The translations under genes were made by a program, and so were the position numbers. 28,630 bases of DNA from an uncultured Lachnospiraceae bacterium (GTDB lineage: Bacteria; Bacillota; Clostridia; Lachnospirales; Lachnospiraceae), in contig CAJUED010000050.1 of the NCBI GenBank assembly GCA_910585075.1, forward strand, positions 1 through 28,630, written 5' to 3'. Below, piece by piece: positions 1 through 6,067 of the stretch. Each line of letters opens with the position of its first letter. Positions within the stretch are counted from its first letter, which is position 1. Under the pieces are notes generated by a model. That model ran no database searches. It had not been told where the DNA came from and saw nothing but the letters and a program-made list of their open reading frames with translations.

Positions 1-158
1 CTGCTTAAAAACTCAGACTCCGTAAGCCCTTTCCCTTTAAGAAACTGAATGATGACCACCCTCTTTCCCTGGGATGCCATCATCACGGCCTTTCCAAGTG
101 CCGCCGGTGACTTTCCACGTCCGTCCCCGCTGTATATATACACCAATCCCTGCCCCAT
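1..158 (-). CDS. Cob(I)alamin/cob(I)yrinate adenosyltransferase, CobA/CobO type (5' part only)
   Basis: The minus strand reads MGQGLVYIYSGDGRGKSPAA, followed by an ALGKAVMMASQGKRVVIIQF-like stretch and then FLKGKG, and runs off the window after about 52 residues. This matches the N-terminus of the CobA/CobO/BtuR P-loop family, which transfers adenosyl from ATP to cob(I)alamin or cob(I)yrinic acid diamide in B12 synthesis or salvage. The Walker A is GDGRGKS, where GNGKGKT is usual, and a Pro follows the Ser; the beta-strand ending in QFLKGKG is typical. The start at 158 is preceded by a GGGGGA Shine-Dalgarno about 6 nt upstream. A TTGATT-N17-TATTAT promoter lies about 150 nt upstream. No cobalamin riboswitch (B12 box) was seen in that leader. 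The C-terminus is outside the window, so CobA cannot be separated from CobO. Confidence 0.8.
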   Translation of the reverse strand, partial: MGQGLVYIYSGDGRGKSPAALGKAVMMASQGKRVVIIQFLKGKGLTESEFLS

Positions 159-274
159 AAAAATCCCCCATTCTTGCCAGCAGCCCGCAAACCGGAGCTC
201 CGGAACTTTAACAGTATGCACCGCACATGAATATTTTTACCGGATTCCATCCGACATTTTATCAAATTGCGTTT

Positions 275-322
275 CACGATATCATAGACAGCATCATAGA
301 TAATATCATAAATAATATCATA
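275..322. repeat. Four 12-bp AT-rich tandem repeats in the cobA leader
   Basis: On the minus strand the units are TATGATATTATT, TATGATATTATC, TATGATGCTGTC and TATGATATCGTG (311-322, 299-310, 287-298, 275-286). The first unit overlaps the predicted -10 box of the adenosyltransferase gene, so copy number could alter the promoter or the leader. An overlapping minus-strand ORF reads them as YDII/YDAV repeats, but it has no convincing start signal and runs out of frame into the adenosyltransferase gene. Confidence 0.65.
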
Positions 323-340
323 AAAATGCATAAAAATCAA
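312..340 (-). promoter_or_regulatory. Putative sigma-A promoter for the adenosyltransferase gene
   Basis: TTGATT (335-340) and TATTAT (312-317) are separated by 17 nt on the minus strand. The implied leader is about 145 nt and contains the tandem repeats and a perfect CCGGAGCTCCGG palindrome (192-203). Confidence 0.45.
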
Positions 341-426
341 CAAAGACCGATTCTTCCGGGTGGCAGGTATTGATGCCATAGAAACATTTAATGTTTAAAT
401 CTTTTATATTGATTCTTCATAGAAAT

Positions 427-1056
427 TTATTCTTCCACAAGCTCAAGCTTACTTACGGACACCTCGTAAGCGATCCTTTTTTCCGCATCCTCCTCGGAAA
501 TTCTTTTCATATATTCCCGGCTCTGGATTCTGCCCCAGATCTCGCATCTGGTTCCCACGGAAAAATTACTTGCAAACCGGGCGTTCCTCCCCCAGCAGAT
601 ACAGGGTATGTAGTCACTTTTTCCATAAGGTCTGTTCACAGCCAGCAGTAAGTCCGCAATTTCCCTTCCAAGAGGGGTTTTCCGGTAAATAGGCTCCTTG
701 CATATATATCCATCCAAATATATTTGATTTGTCTTTGAACTCTCCGGCGTCTCATCCACGAATTCAATTTCTCTTGCAAATACGGAAAGCACCAGCCGGT
801 TTTTCCGCTCCTCATGGCGGTTATAGGATCGGAACTGTCCCTGTACCATAATGTTCAGCCCCTTATAATCCTCCTGCACGTCAATCAGACGCTCCGATAC
901 CATAAGCGGTATCACATCACAGGAATCGCTCAGCCTGGGCACATTTACATCCACCATGTAAAAACCTTCACCGAAAATCTCATGGCTGAAAACGAAATCG
1001 CTGACGATTTCCCCCATAATCACCACCTGATTGTTTTCAATTACCTTATCTGTCAT
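427..1056 (-). CDS. Single-stranded DNA-binding (SSB-like) protein with two OB folds
   Basis: This 209-residue protein appears to be two tandem OB folds. The N-terminal half (about 1-105, from NNQVVIMGEIVSDFVFSHEI to SVFAREIEF) and the C-terminal half (about 110-207, NQIYLDGYICKEP, then LLLAVNRPYGKSDYIPCICW) both carry the strand pattern of SSB proteins. The second half has the typical IPCICWGRNAR and RCEIWGRIQSREY segments. Such two-domain SSB-like proteins occur in Clostridia; they would bind ssDNA in replication, repair or uptake, but this one's role is inferred. No acidic SSB tail with a terminal DDDIPF-like motif is present, so it is not the classic replication SSB. The start at 1056 has AAGGGAG 7 nt upstream. 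It is divergent from typA. Confidence 0.75.
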   Translation of the reverse strand: MTDKVIENNQVVIMGEIVSDFVFSHEIFGEGFYMVDVNVPRLSDSCDVIPLMVSERLIDVQEDYKGLNIMVQGQFRSYNRHEERKNRLVLSVFAREIEFVDETPESSKTNQIYLDGYICKEPIYRKTPLGREIADLLLAVNRPYGKSDYIPCICWGRNARFASNFSVGTRCEIWGRIQSREYMKRISEEDAEKRIAYEVSVSKLELVEE

Positions 1057-1108
1057 CTTTGTTCTCCCTTCTTACCTTTTAAGAATTTTTTCCTGTCATA
1101 TATTACTC

Positions 1109-1114
1109 ATTATA
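1109..1114 (-). promoter_or_regulatory. Putative -10 box for the SSB-like gene
   Basis: TATAAT on the minus strand, about 50 nt before the start codon; no good -35 is visible at 16-18 nt. The -10 and initially transcribed sequence TATAATGAGTAA is identical to that upstream of the C39-like gene at 11403, which may be coincidence. Confidence 0.4.
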
Positions 1115-1152
1115 TAGAAAAAAAACTGAATTAGAACATTTAGTCATCGCGC

Positions 1153-1194
1153 TCTAACGGTTCAGCCAAATACCGGTCCGACTGAACTGCTACG
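1153..1194. repeat. Short palindromic element with TTCAGCC/CTGAACTG ends
   Basis: CTAACGGTTCAGCC and GACTGAACTGCTACG are imperfect inverted copies around a 12-nt centre. The same end sequences bracket the larger element at 4914-5065 (GTAACTATTCAGCC ... GGCTGAACTGTTAC). It lies in the divergent ssb/typA promoter region. Confidence 0.5.
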
Positions 1195-1222
1195 TTTCAT
1201 GCTGTTTTCGGGGATTTTTGTA

Positions 1223-1252
1223 TTTACAAGCTATGGAGGTTGGTGCTATACT
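1223..1252 (+). promoter_or_regulatory. Putative promoter of typA
   Basis: TTTACA (1223-1228), an 18-nt spacer with an extended TGC, and TATACT (1247-1252). Transcription would begin near 1259. That excludes the in-frame ATG at 1218, leaves only about 7 nt before the ATG at 1266, and favours the start at 1287. Confidence 0.6.
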
Positions 1253-1286
1253 AAAAAAGTTTGAAATGAAAGGACTGATAAAAAAT

Positions 1287-3140
1287 ATGAGACAAAAAAG
1301 AGATGATATCAGAAATATAGCAATTATCGCCCATGTTGACCACGGTAAAACCACCCTGGTGGATGAGCTTTTAAAACAAAGCGGCGTATTTCGGGCAGGC
1401 CAGGAGGTAGCTGAGCGGGTCATGGACTCCAATGACATTGAGAGGGAGCGCGGAATCACCATTTTATCTAAAAACACCGCCGTCACCTATAAGGGAACCA
1501 AAATCAACATCATTGACACCCCGGGCCATGCGGATTTCGGCGGCGAGGTAGAGCGTGTGCTCAAGATGGTCAACGGCGTTATTTTAGTTGTGGACGCCTT
1601 TGAGGGAGCCATGCCCCAGACCAAATTCGTCCTGAAAAAGGCGCTGGAGTTAAAGCTCCCCGTAATTGTGTGCGTCAACAAAATCGACAGACCGGAAGCC
1701 CGCGCCGAGGAGGTTGTGGATGAGGTTCTGGAGCTATTTCTTGACCTGGATGCGGACGAAGCCCAGCTCGACTGTCCCTTCGTGTTTGCTTCCGCAAAGA
1801 CAGGTACCGCCACCCTTGATTTAAAGGAGCCCGGCGTCAATATGATGCCTCTTTTTGACACTATTTTAGACTACATCCCCGCACCGGAGGGCGACCCCGA
1901 TGCAGGCACCCAGGTGTTGATCAGCACCATTGATTATAACGAATATGTAGGCCGGATTGGCGTTGGCAAGGTGGACAACGGCGTCCTTAAAGTAAATCAG
2001 GAGGTTGTAATTGTAAACCACCATGACCCCGACACCTTAAGAAAGGTAAAGGTCAGCAGGCTTTATGAATTTGACGGCTTAAACAAAGTGGATGTGACCC
2101 AGGCCGGTATCGGCTCCATTGTTGCCATATCGGGCATTTCGGATATCCACATTGGAGATACCCTATGCTCCCCTGAAAACCCGGTTCCCATTCCTTTCCA
2201 GAAGATTTCGGAGCCTACCATTGCCATGCATTTTATGATCAATGATTCACCCTTAGCCGGCCAGGAAGGCAAGTATGTTACCAGCCGCCACATAAGAGAC
2301 CGGTTGTTCAGAGAGCTCAACACGGATGTTTCACTTCGCGTAGAGGAAACCGACACCACCGAGGCATTTAAGGTTTCAGGCCGCGGAGAGCTGCATCTTT
2401 CCGTACTCATTGAAAACATGCGCCGGGAAGGCTATGAGTTTGCGGTAAGCAAAGCGGAAGTTCTTTATAAACAGGATGAAAACGGAAAGAAATTAGAGCC
2501 TATGGAGCTGTGCTATATTGACGTGCCTGAGGAATTTTCCGGCTCCGTCATTGAAAAGCTCAGCCAGCGTAAGGGAGAACTGCAGAACATGGGAACCGCC
2601 TCCTCCGGAGGCTACACCCGTCTTGAATTCTCCATCCCTTCCAGAGGCCTGATTGGTTACCGCGGGGAATTTATGACCGACACCAAGGGCAACGGCATCA
2701 TGAACAGCGTTTTTGACGGCTACGGCCCTTACAAGGGAGATATCCAGTACCGCAAACAGGGCTCCTTAATTGCCTTTGAAGCGGGGGAAGCCATCACTTA
2801 CGGCCTTTACAATGCCCAGGAGCGGGGCGCCCTCTTTATCGGCCCCGGCGAAAAGGTTTATTCCGGTATGGTTGTTGGGCAAAATGGAAAAGGGGAAGAC
2901 ATTGAACTGAATGTGTGTAAAAAGAAACAGCTCACCAATACCCGTTCTTCCAGCGCCGACGAGGCCCTTCGCCTGACGCCCCCTAAGGTGCTCAGCTTAG
3001 AGCAGGCTCTTGAGTTTATCGATACGGACGAGCTTTTGGAGGTTACCCCCAAATCCCTGCGCATCCGCAAAAAGATTCTTGACCCTACCATGCGCAAACG
3101 GGCCGCAATGCGGGCCGCGTCCCTCGCACAGAACCAGTAA
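1287..3140 (+). CDS. typA: Ribosome-associated translational GTPase TypA/BipA
   Basis: This is a 617-residue TypA/BipA GTPase of normal length. From the chosen start the G motifs are G1 AHVDHGKT (15-22), RGIT of G2 (55-58), DTPGH of G3 (77-81) and NKID of G4 (131-134). EF-G-like domains II, III and V follow, then the BipA C-terminal domain (SRGLIGYRGEFMTDT, GPGEKVYSGMVVG, LTNTRSS). TypA binds the 70S ribosome and supports 50S assembly and growth under stress or cold. An in-frame extension reaches back to 1218, but the predicted promoter lies inside it, so the extension is probably not translated. AAAGGA lies 12 nt before the chosen ATG, a rather long spacing. A terminator follows at 3254. Confidence 0.96.
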   Translation: MRQKRDDIRNIAIIAHVDHGKTTLVDELLKQSGVFRAGQEVAERVMDSNDIERERGITILSKNTAVTYKGTKINIIDTPGHADFGGEVERVLKMVNGVILVVDAFEGAMPQTKFVLKKALELKLPVIVCVNKIDRPEARAEEVVDEVLELFLDLDADEAQLDCPFVFASAKTGTATLDLKEPGVNMMPLFDTILDYIPAPEGDPDAGTQVLISTIDYNEYVGRIGVGKVDNGVLKVNQEVVIVNHHDPDTLRKVKVSRLYEFDGLNKVDVTQAGIGSIVAISGISDIHIGDTLCSPENPVPIPFQKISEPTIAMHFMINDSPLAGQEGKYVTSRHIRDRLFRELNTDVSLRVEETDTTEAFKVSGRGELHLSVLIENMRREGYEFAVSKAEVLYKQDENGKKLEPMELCYIDVPEEFSGSVIEKLSQRKGELQNMGTASSGGYTRLEFSIPSRGLIGYRGEFMTDTKGNGIMNSVFDGYGPYKGDIQYRKQGSLIAFEAGEAITYGLYNAQERGALFIGPGEKVYSGMVVGQNGKGEDIELNVCKKKQLTNTRSSSADEALRLTPPKVLSLEQALEFIDTDELLEVTPKSLRIRKKILDPTMRKRAAMRAASLAQNQ

Positions 3141-3159
3141 CTTTTGCGAAGCAGCCACA

Positions 3160-3250
3160 AGCCGGCTTATCAAATCAAACGCCGCCGCGCTTCGTAAGCC
3201 AGCTTATTGAATCAAACGCCGCCGCGCCTCGTGAGCCAATTTATTGAATT
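3160..3250. repeat. 37-bp imperfect tandem repeat (2.5 copies), member of a dispersed family
   Basis: Units at 3160-3196 and 3197-3233 share the core AATCAAACGCCGCCGCGC; a degenerate third unit begins at 3234. The stretch 3173-3216 aligns without gaps to 19840-19883, with about 33 of 44 positions identical by eye. No ORF with a ribosome binding site covers it. Confidence 0.65.
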
Positions 3251-3253
3251 AAT

Positions 3254-3293
3254 AAACTCCGCATGATTGATTTCTCAGTCATACGGAGTTTTT
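3254..3293 (+). terminator. Rho-independent terminator of typA
   Basis: AAACTCCG, inner ATGATTGA, loop TTTC, then TCAGTCAT and CGGAGTTT followed by T residues. The stem has one mismatch and one G-U pair. The T-run supports termination on the plus strand; the convergent mgtE may also use it. Confidence 0.8.
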
Positions 3294-3354
3294 AATTCGG
3301 TAAAATGGTCCGCGAAGCGCCATAGCCTTTGCTTTACGCGTACATGAATAGTCT

Positions 3355-4707
3355 TTACGCGATATGCAAAAGATGTGTGGCAATCTGAAAATATACCAGC
3401 AAAGACAGCACATCCACAATCGTTGTGATAAACGGGCTTGCCATAACCGCCGGGTCAAAGCCAATCTTCTTGGCCAGCATGGGAAGCATACATCCCACCA
3501 TCTTGGCAATCAGCACCGCCGCCACCAGCGTCAGGCACACAACAAGTGCTACCGTCAGCCCTACTCTGTCGAGCACCATAAGCTTCACAAAATTAGCCGC
3601 CGAAAGCGTGATGCCGCACAGGAAGGCAACCCGTATTTCCTTCCACAGCACCCGCAAAGCATCCTTAAATTCAATCTCGTTCAATGACAATCCACGGATA
3701 ATGGTAACGCTTGCCTGTCCTCCCGCATTTCCTCCGGTATCCATCAGCATGGGAATATAGGCAATCAGCACCCCGTATGCCATAAGCGCATCCTCAAATG
3801 TGGTAAGGATACTCCCTGTAAAGGCCGCCGATATCATCAAGAGTAATAACCATGGCATACGCTTTTTCCAGGTTTCCACCACGCTGGTCTTCATATACGG
3901 CTTATCGGAAGGCACGATAGCCGCCATCTTCTCCATATCCTCCGTGGCTTCTTCCTGCAGAATATCCACGATATCGTCTACTGTGATAATCCCTACCAGA
4001 CGGTTTTCATTGTCCACCACCGGCATGGCGGTAAAGTCATATTTCTGGAATTGTCTGGCAACCTCCTCCTGATCCATCATGGTATTGATGAAAATTACAT
4101 TCTCATGCATCATCTCACCAATCACCGCATCCCCCGGACTGATCAAAAGGTAACGCAGGGCCACCGTCCCCACCAGCGTCCTTTTCGCATCAAGGACATA
4201 GCATATATTGATAGTCTCGCTGTCCATCCCCACCTTCCTGATGCGGGCAATGGCATCCTCAACCGTCATATTTTCCTTTAAATCCACATACTCCACCGTC
4301 ATAATGCTTCCGGCGGAATCCTCCGGATATCTGAGCAGATGGTTGATATCCCTTCTGGTTTCCGGATTTGCGTTTGCAAGCAGCTTTTTTACCACATTAG
4401 CAGGCATTTCCTCAAGCAAATCGGTAGCATCATCGGCCATCAGATTGTCAATAATCCCCGCCGCGTCTTTCTCGGAAAGACTGGTAATGATAAACTGCTG
4501 GCTGTCCACCTCCAGATAAGAAAACACATCCGCCGCCATATTCTTAGGCAGAATGCGGAAGACCTTTAAAAGCTCCTCCTCATCCATCTCCTCCAAGATA
4601 ACTGCAATATCGGCCTCATTCATTTCAGCCATTTTCTGGCGCAGACTGGTATACTGCTTCGTTCCAAGCAGCTCCTTCACCACGTCAAAATCTCTGATTT
4701 CTTCCAT
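3355..4707 (-). CDS. mgtE: Magnesium transporter MgtE
   Basis: This 450-residue protein is a full-length MgtE Mg2+ channel. It has an acidic superhelical N domain (about 1-130), a CBS pair (about 133-255; SAGSIMT and the second CBS near VGIITVDDIVDIL), a plug helix, and five membrane helices (about 285-450). The selectivity segment PMLMDTGGNAGGQASVT is at about 319-335. The cytosolic acidic surface binds Mg2+ and closes the pore when Mg2+ is plentiful. The start is clear: AAGGAG lies 7 nt before the ATG. A short leader ORF overlaps the start (4685-4789), and a TTGACA-N17-TAAAGT promoter lies at 4861-4889. No M-box (ykoK) riboswitch was recognised, so control may act through the leader ORF. 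Confidence 0.95.
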   Translation of the reverse strand: MEEIRDFDVVKELLGTKQYTSLRQKMAEMNEADIAVILEEMDEEELLKVFRILPKNMAADVFSYLEVDSQQFIITSLSEKDAAGIIDNLMADDATDLLEEMPANVVKKLLANANPETRRDINHLLRYPEDSAGSIMTVEYVDLKENMTVEDAIARIRKVGMDSETINICYVLDAKRTLVGTVALRYLLISPGDAVIGEMMHENVIFINTMMDQEEVARQFQKYDFTAMPVVDNENRLVGIITVDDIVDILQEEATEDMEKMAAIVPSDKPYMKTSVVETWKKRMPWLLLLMISAAFTGSILTTFEDALMAYGVLIAYIPMLMDTGGNAGGQASVTIIRGLSLNEIEFKDALRVLWKEIRVAFLCGITLSAANFVKLMVLDRVGLTVALVVCLTLVAAVLIAKMVGCMLPMLAKKIGFDPAVMASPFITTIVDVLSLLVYFQIATHLLHIA

Positions 4708-4789
4708 AGCAATTCTCCTTATATGTGATTTTTATGTTCCGCTCATGAGGAGGCAGATCGTTACTACTGCCAGATATACTTTTCGTCAT
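4685..4789 (-). CDS. 34-residue leader ORF overlapping the start of mgtE
   Basis: The ORF starts at 4789 with AAAGGTGGTGG just upstream, better than most Shine-Dalgarno sequences here. It encodes MTKSISGSSNDLPPHERNIK followed by ITYKENCYGRNQRF, and stops at 4685, 23 nt inside mgtE in another frame. It contains a Pro-Pro pair flanked by acidic residues (DLPPHE, residues 11-16). By analogy with the Salmonella mgtA and corA leaders (MgtL, CorL), where acidic/proline nascent chains or ribosome progression sense Mg2+, this may couple mgtE translation to Mg2+ availability. The mgtE Shine-Dalgarno lies inside this ORF, so ribosome position here must affect mgtE initiation. The function is inferred. 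Confidence 0.55.
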   Translation of the reverse strand: MTKSISGSSNDLPPHERNIKITYKENCYGRNQRF

Positions 4790-4860
4790 AAAAACCACCA
4801 CCTTTCAGAAAATTGCATTTGTAATTTATGGCCTGTCACAGGCTTTTATCATCCTCTTTT

Positions 4861-4889
4861 ACTTTAGCCCAACCTAACTTTTTTGTCAA
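4861..4889 (-). promoter_or_regulatory. Promoter of the leader ORF-mgtE unit
   Basis: TTGACA (4884-4889), 17-nt spacer, TAAAGT (4861-4866). The leader contains a small perfect hairpin GCCTG-TGA-CAGGC (4831-4843) before the leader ORF. Confidence 0.6.
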
Positions 4890-4913
4890 TTAATTTCCTC
4901 TCTCGAAGCAACA

Positions 4914-5065
4914 CGTTCGTAACTATTCAGCCTTCGGCTTCATAGTTATGAAATCCGGCTCATTTAAAGTTTGCCTTCGGCAAAGGAGCCGGATTTTTAA
5001 GGTCGACACGCTTTCTTACGGACTTTGCAGCAAGTGCAAAGTCCTGGGCTGAACTGTTACACACG
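4914..5065. repeat. Palindrome-rich intergenic element with TTCAGCC-type inverted ends
   Basis: The ends GTAACTATTCAGCC (4919-4932) and GGCTGAACTGTTAC (5047-5060) are inverted copies matching at 12 of 14 positions. Inside are TAACTAT/ATAGTTA (4920-4926, 4942-4948), a strong stem AAATCCGGCTC/GAGCCGGATTT (4951-4961, 4986-4996) with a nested TTTGCC-TTC-GGCAAA hairpin and a T-run on the plus strand, and GGACTTTGC/GCAAAGTCC (5020-5028, 5036-5044). Both flanking genes are minus-strand, so the plus-strand T-run has no obvious gene to terminate. The element looks like a REP/MITE-like unit with no coding capacity. Confidence 0.6.
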
Positions 5066-5118
5066 TTCATCAGAAAGCCTGGCGTTACATGAACAAGAGA
5101 CGGGCATCCAAAAATATC

Positions 5119-5781
5119 TTACGATTCTTCCATATAATAACCTTCACCTGTCACTTCTATCCCTGCCCGGGCGGAGGTGCTCTCGGTAAGGGCCTTCCTT
5201 ATGCTCTGCTCCTGCTCTGCCGGAATACGGATATCAAATTCCACCTTATCGGTATACCGGGAATCTGTAATCGCCACCCCTCTGTTTCCAAGCAGGTATT
5301 GCACCCTCCCCACATCCGTATAATCAACAGAAATCGTGATTTCTATTCCATAACGCATGGTTGCAATCCCTGCATCCTCAATTCCCTGTTTTGCCGCATT
5401 CGTGTATGACCTCACCAGACCGCCGGTTCCAAGCAGGGTGCCTCCAAAGTACCTTGTAACCACCACCGCAACATTGGTGACATCCGCTCCAAGAAGCACC
5501 TCAAGGATGGGCTTTCCTGCCGTACCACTGGGCTCCCCGTCATCACTGCACCTTGTAATCTCCTTGTTTCTTCCTATTATAAATGCCGTACAATTGTGCC
5601 TTGCATCATAATATTTCTTCCTGACAGCTTCAATAAAAGAGGCCGCCTCCTGCTCTGTCGTTACCGGAGCAACGCTTGCAATAAACCTGGACTTTTTCTC
5701 CTCATACTCCCCGCTGCCACGGCCATAAACTACTTTATAGGGTAAAAATTCTTTTTGCTCTCCCACTATCTCATTCTCCAT
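5119..5781 (-). CDS. YigZ/IMPACT (UPF0029) family protein
   Basis: This 220-residue protein belongs to the YigZ/IMPACT family. The N-terminal IMPACT domain (about 10-125) carries EEKKSRFIA, the ARHNCTAFIIG strand and the hallmark SDDGEPSGTAGKPIL; VVVTRYFGGTLLGTGGLVRSY follows. A ferredoxin-like C-terminal DUF1949 domain occupies about 140-210. Eukaryotic IMPACT regulates GCN2; the bacterial role is unsettled. The chosen ATG at 5781 has AGGAAGG 9 nt upstream. Longer in-frame starts (TTG 5856, ATG 5829) overlap the predicted promoter boxes and are disfavoured. It stands alone between mgtE and the PBP. Confidence 0.92.
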   Translation of the reverse strand: MENEIVGEQKEFLPYKVVYGRGSGEYEEKKSRFIASVAPVTTEQEAASFIEAVRKKYYDARHNCTAFIIGRNKEITRCSDDGEPSGTAGKPILEVLLGADVTNVAVVVTRYFGGTLLGTGGLVRSYTNAAKQGIEDAGIATMRYGIEITISVDYTDVGRVQYLLGNRGVAITDSRYTDKVEFDIRIPAEQEQSIRKALTESTSARAGIEVTGEGYYMEES

Positions 5782-5827
5782 TTTCGATAACCTTCCTGAA
5801 AACCTTCTCCCTTTGTCATTTTCTATC

Positions 5828-5856
5828 ATTATATACAAGAAAAACTCCTCCCACAA
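5828..5856 (-). promoter_or_regulatory. Promoter of the YigZ-family gene
   Basis: TTGTGG (5851-5856), 17-nt spacer, TATAAT (5828-5833). The -10 overlaps the alternative ATG at 5829, which supports the downstream start at 5781. Confidence 0.6.
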
Positions 5857-5957
5857 GAAAAATTCTCCTCAATGGTAAATTATGCATAAAATCCCACTAA
5901 ATAACGAATAATTCTTAATAAACTATAAAAAATCTTTATTTCAGTTTCACATTTTGG

Positions 5958-6024
5958 TATACTCTAGGTATTGTAAATTTTTAGCAGTGGTTCCTGCCGC
6001 CCCATACATTCCCTTTAAGGCGGC
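5958..6024 (+). promoter_or_regulatory. Putative extended -10 promoter and leader hairpin of the PBP gene
   Basis: TGG-TATACT (extended -10, TATACT at 5958-5963) with only a weak TTTATT at -35 (5935-5940). The leader has a GCCGCC/GGCGGC hairpin (5996-6001, 6019-6024). The start codon at 6068 has ATGGAGG about 10 nt upstream. Confidence 0.45.
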
Positions 6025-6067
6025 GGAGCATAAAAAAGAAATTTGGATTTACATGGAGGCAATATAA

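Noticed and set aside
159..310. Cobalamin riboswitch in the adenosyltransferase leader
   Set aside because: No B12-box-like sequence and the leader is too short for the full fold.
83..379. 98-codon minus-strand ORF with YDII repeats
   Set aside because: Runs out of frame through the start of the adenosyltransferase gene and has no ribosome binding site; the YDII pattern only reflects the 12-bp DNA repeats.
1218..1286. N-terminal extension of TypA (23 residues)
   Set aside because: A TTTACA-N18-TATACT promoter lies inside it, and TypA homologues begin close to the G1 motif.
4708..4900. M-box (ykoK) Mg2+ riboswitch upstream of mgtE
   Set aside because: None of its conserved blocks were recognised in this short leader; a covariance search would settle it.
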